The notes beneath the pieces were generated by a model that did no database searches, had not been told where the DNA came from, and saw only the letters and a list, made by a program, of their open reading frames with translations. The translations under genes and the position numbers were made by a program. A stretch of DNA of 64,000 bases. Source: Tidjanibacter sp. (GTDB taxonomy: Bacteria; Bacteroidota; Bacteroidia; Bacteroidales; Rikenellaceae). This document shows, piece by piece, positions 62,063-64,000 of this stretch (position 1 is its first letter; every line of letters starts with the position of its first letter). Location of the stretch: contig JAGBFH010000016.1 in NCBI GenBank assembly GCA_017936605.1, forward strand, positions 35,981 to 99,980, given 5' to 3'.

Positions 62063-62199
62063 GGGGTACTTTGGGGTGATGGGCCGATTTTGGTTGAGGT
62101 GTATCCCCCAAAAAGGGCCGAGGGCGCTTGGGGCTATGCCCACGCCGAAGGGCACAAATGAGCGTTTATTATATATATAAAAAATAGTATAGGGTCGTT

Positions 62200-63081
62200 A
62201 TGGGTTTTATTAAGATGTCAATAATGGATGTGGTGGACATTCTGCTGGTGGCCATCATCATCTACTACATCTACAAACTTATCCGAGGTACGCAGGCCAC
62301 GAGCATCCTGGCCGGTATCTTGGTCATCTACATCTCGTGGGTCGTCGCCAGGGCCTTCAATATGGAGCTTATGTCGGGCATCCTCGGGTCGGTGGTCAAT
62401 GTGGGACTTATAGCCCTGATTATCATCTTCCAGAGCGAGATACGAAAGTTCCTCCAGACCCTCGGAAGCAACAGCCAGCAGACGGGCCCACTGGCCTTTT
62501 TCTACAAGCTCATAAACAACGGCAAGGCCAAACACGAGATTATTGACGATGTGATTGACCCCATCGTGAGGGCCGCAGGCGATATGAGCCGCACGCTCAC
62601 CGGTGCGCTGATTGTCATCAAGCAGGATGGCTCACTCGACGACATCATAGCCACAGGTGTGAAGATTGATGCCAACATTACCCCCTCGCTCATCCGCAAC
62701 ATCTTCTTCAAGAACTCACCCCTGCACGACGGCGCAATGGTGGTGTCGGGCGGTAGGATTACGGCCGCCAAGTGTGTGTTGCCCTCCACCAAGAGCGAGG
62801 TGCCTCTCCACTTCGGTATGCGCCATAGGGCCGCTATGGGCATCTGCGAGGAGAGCGACGCAATCGTCGTTGTGGTGTCGGAGGAGACGGGTGCTATCTC
62901 TGTGGCACACAAGGGAAAGATAGCCCGCGGACTGACCGAAACACAGCTCAAGAGTGAACTTATGCGCCTGGGCCGAGTGGCCACCGAGAAAGAGGAGCAG
63001 AAGACCGAGGAACCCGCGATAGCAGCCGAGGAGTCCGCCTCGGAGAGTGACGAAACAAAGACCCCCAATCAGAACGAGTAG
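62200..63081 (+). CDS. cdaA: Diadenylate cyclase CdaA
   Basis: CdaA makes the second messenger c-di-AMP from two ATP. The 293-residue protein has three N-terminal membrane helices (about 10-77), the DAC domain with the DGA motif at 177-179 (LHDGAMVVSGGRI) and RHR at 208-210 (GMRHRAAMGICEESDA), and a disordered acidic tail from about 262. In other bacteria c-di-AMP controls potassium uptake and cell-wall balance. The start at 62200 fits the family; a small lipoprotein gene follows after 32 bp. Confidence 0.95.
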   Translation: MGFIKMSIMDVVDILLVAIIIYYIYKLIRGTQATSILAGILVIYISWVVARAFNMELMSGILGSVVNVGLIALIIIFQSEIRKFLQTLGSNSQQTGPLAFFYKLINNGKAKHEIIDDVIDPIVRAAGDMSRTLTGALIVIKQDGSLDDIIATGVKIDANITPSLIRNIFFKNSPLHDGAMVVSGGRITAAKCVLPSTKSEVPLHFGMRHRAAMGICEESDAIVVVVSEETGAISVAHKGKIARGLTETQLKSELMRLGRVATEKEEQKTEEPAIAAEESASESDETKTPNQNE

Positions 63082-63113
63082 AGATAATAGAACGAAAAAA
63101 AGAGAGAGAATTT

Positions 63114-63674
63114 ATGAAAGGATTTTTGGTTAAAGGCCTTGTGGCCCTGATGATGGCTCTGGGTGTGAGTGCTTGCGATGAGTGGCTCGATGTGGAGGAT
63201 ATGGAGCAGCCCATCTCGACCCTTACACAGGATGTGAACTTCACGGCCGAGAAGGTTATATGCAAGAGATTCGACAACATCTACGCCGACTTCCACCGCC
63301 AAGACAACTTCTTCCTTGAGATTACCGCCACAAGGGAGGACGGCCAGCAGGATGTGATGATTCTGGACCTGCTGCTGCCCGATGGTAAGGCGACACCCGA
63401 GGGCGAGTACAAGGTGGGCTATACGGGCAACTATATAGCCCTGTCGAAGATGGACCTCTACGACCCGGGCTCGGGTATGATGTATATGGGCGGCAGCTAC
63501 TACGGCACCGCCAAGGAGGGTTATATCACCGACTACTATGGATTTCTAACGGAGGGTAAGGTGATCATCTCGTCGCTCGAGGGCGAGTACTTTGTGACGG
63601 TGGACGCTATGAGCGAGGAGCATAAGATTTATGTCTACTACCACGGCCCGCTGGAAATCATCCTGCCTAAGTAG
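63114..63674 (+). CDS. Small lipoprotein of unknown function
   Basis: A 186-residue protein with lipoprotein signal MKGFLVKGLVALMMALGVSAC (lipobox GVSAC). The mature part looks beta-rich, with EITATREDGQQDVMILDLLLP and repeated Gly/Tyr turns. I do not recognise the family. It follows cdaA closely, so it is probably co-transcribed, but no functional link can be shown. Confidence 0.75.
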   Translation: MKGFLVKGLVALMMALGVSACDEWLDVEDMEQPISTLTQDVNFTAEKVICKRFDNIYADFHRQDNFFLEITATREDGQQDVMILDLLLPDGKATPEGEYKVGYTGNYIALSKMDLYDPGSGMMYMGGSYYGTAKEGYITDYYGFLTEGKVIISSLEGEYFVTVDAMSEEHKIYVYYHGPLEIILPK

Positions 63675-63742
63675 TGTGTGCGCTGTTTGTGGCACCAGAG
63701 GTGGGGTAGTGTGACGAAAGACCAAATTAAGGGGGGCAATTG

Positions 63743-63773
63743 TTTGATAAGACCAAAAAAAATCGTAATTTTG
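63743..63773 (+). promoter_or_regulatory. Promoter of tRNA-Arg
   Basis: TTTG (63743-63746), a 19-bp spacer and TAATTTTG (63766-63773): an exact consensus promoter 20 bases before the tRNA. Confidence 0.85.
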
Positions 63774-63793
63774 CCCCCCGAATAAAGATAAAT

Positions 63794-63867
63794 GGTTCCG
63801 TAGCTCAGTTGGATAGAGCAACAGCCTTCTAAGCTGTAGGTCTTGGGTTCGAGCCCCAACGGAATCA
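63794..63867 (+). tRNA. tRNA-Arg (anticodon TCT)
   Basis: Acceptor arms GGTTCCG and CGGAATC (one G-T pair), D-loop AGCTCAGTTGGATAGAGC, anticodon stem ACAGC/GCTGT with loop CTTCTAA, and T-arm TTGGGTTCGAGCCCCAA. The anticodon TCT reads AGA. CCA is not encoded. A terminator follows directly. Confidence 0.96.
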
Positions 63868-63869
63868 CT

Positions 63870-63901
63870 AAAAGGGAAAATCGAAAGGTTTTCCCTTTTT
63901 T
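63870..63901 (+). terminator. Terminator after tRNA-Arg
   Basis: AAAAGGGAAAA and TTTTCCCTTTTTT with loop TCGAAAGG, sharing its core with the ileS terminator. Confidence 0.9.
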
Positions 63902-64000
63902 GTTTTATATCAACAAGTTACAAGCGCAACGCGCATAACTCTCTGAAACAGCGCGATTTAATTTGTCGCACTTTTGTCGTGCTTCTGTCGCCTTTGACAA
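63902..64000. other. Window edge with phased TGTCG repeats
   Basis: No gene. Three TGTCG motifs (63964, 63975, 63986) sit exactly 11 bp apart, so on the same face of the helix. This could be a protein-binding site; see findings. Confidence 0.5.

Noticed and set aside
62063..62180. Short coding remnant upstream of cdaA
   Set aside because: An open frame exists but matches no family I recognise and overlaps the likely leader; kept only as a leader observation.

Overview
The window is chromosomal DNA of a Bacteroidales bacterium, most likely a high-GC gut lineage close to Alistipes/Rikenellaceae. Four points support this. Promoters have the Bacteroidetes form (TTTG, about 19-20 bp, TAnnTTTG), and there are no obvious Shine-Dalgarno sites. 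The genes include phylum-typical fusions and families: MurF-Alr, SecDF, a GSCFA protein, DUF2851, a one-cysteine DksA and a 1092-residue SecA. Most neighbours are clear Bacteroidetes core genes. The genus is inferred from GC and gene style, not from a marker search.

Layout. 0-13.4 kb: the dnaJ 3' end; a small membrane protein, mutL, rhomboid and endonuclease run; ispE divergent from a GSCFA gene; an apparently dead alkaline-phosphatase-fold lipoprotein-like secreted protein; sufE, a sufT-like gene and a DUF2851 gene; secA. 13.4-17.9 kb: two inverted copies of an intergenic repeat mosaic flank a candidate small RNA, an AraC regulator, a membrane protein and rnhB. 17.9-25.2 kb: metabolism (gdhA, gcvT, korAB, CoA-transferase). 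25.4-40.3 kb: mutS2, an LptD-like gene, a SPOR amidase, two M3 peptidase lipoproteins, murF-alr and an RsmI-like methylase. 40.3-55.7 kb: fabD, plsC, topoisomerase IV parE and parC, aroK, ileS, dksA, rnhA, fabK-fabZ and a small HTH protein. 55.9-64 kb: dnaK, secDF, cdaA (c-di-AMP synthase), a small lipoprotein and tRNA-Arg(TCT) next to the window edge. Envelope building (lipid, peptidoglycan, LPS export, secretion) and DNA maintenance dominate. No insertion sequence, prophage or CRISPR array was seen.

The striking content is between the genes. Intergenic spaces are built from a small kit of repeats that recur in similar order. I name them here for use below. A: 115-135 bp double-armed 'bracket' hairpins placed at stop codons, eight cases, with stems that differ in sequence but still pair. 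B: GCAGCTTTTT/AAAAAGCTGC hairpins placed before start codons, including near-identical leaders of parE and parC. C: perfect TTCACGGGT palindromes, four cases in two co-varying subtypes. D: a CTCCCCTAAGTTAGGGGAG box. E, F, G, H: four unrelated tandem arrays that all have a 9-bp unit (TCTTATAGG, GGGCCAAAA, CCTTAAGGA, ATTTCTCTC). I: AATTGACAATTGAA-type 14-bp repeats. J: a 94-bp element present twice with one mismatch. Transcription units without a classical terminator tend to end in an A hairpin. All coordinates and motif matches were read by eye; no search was run.
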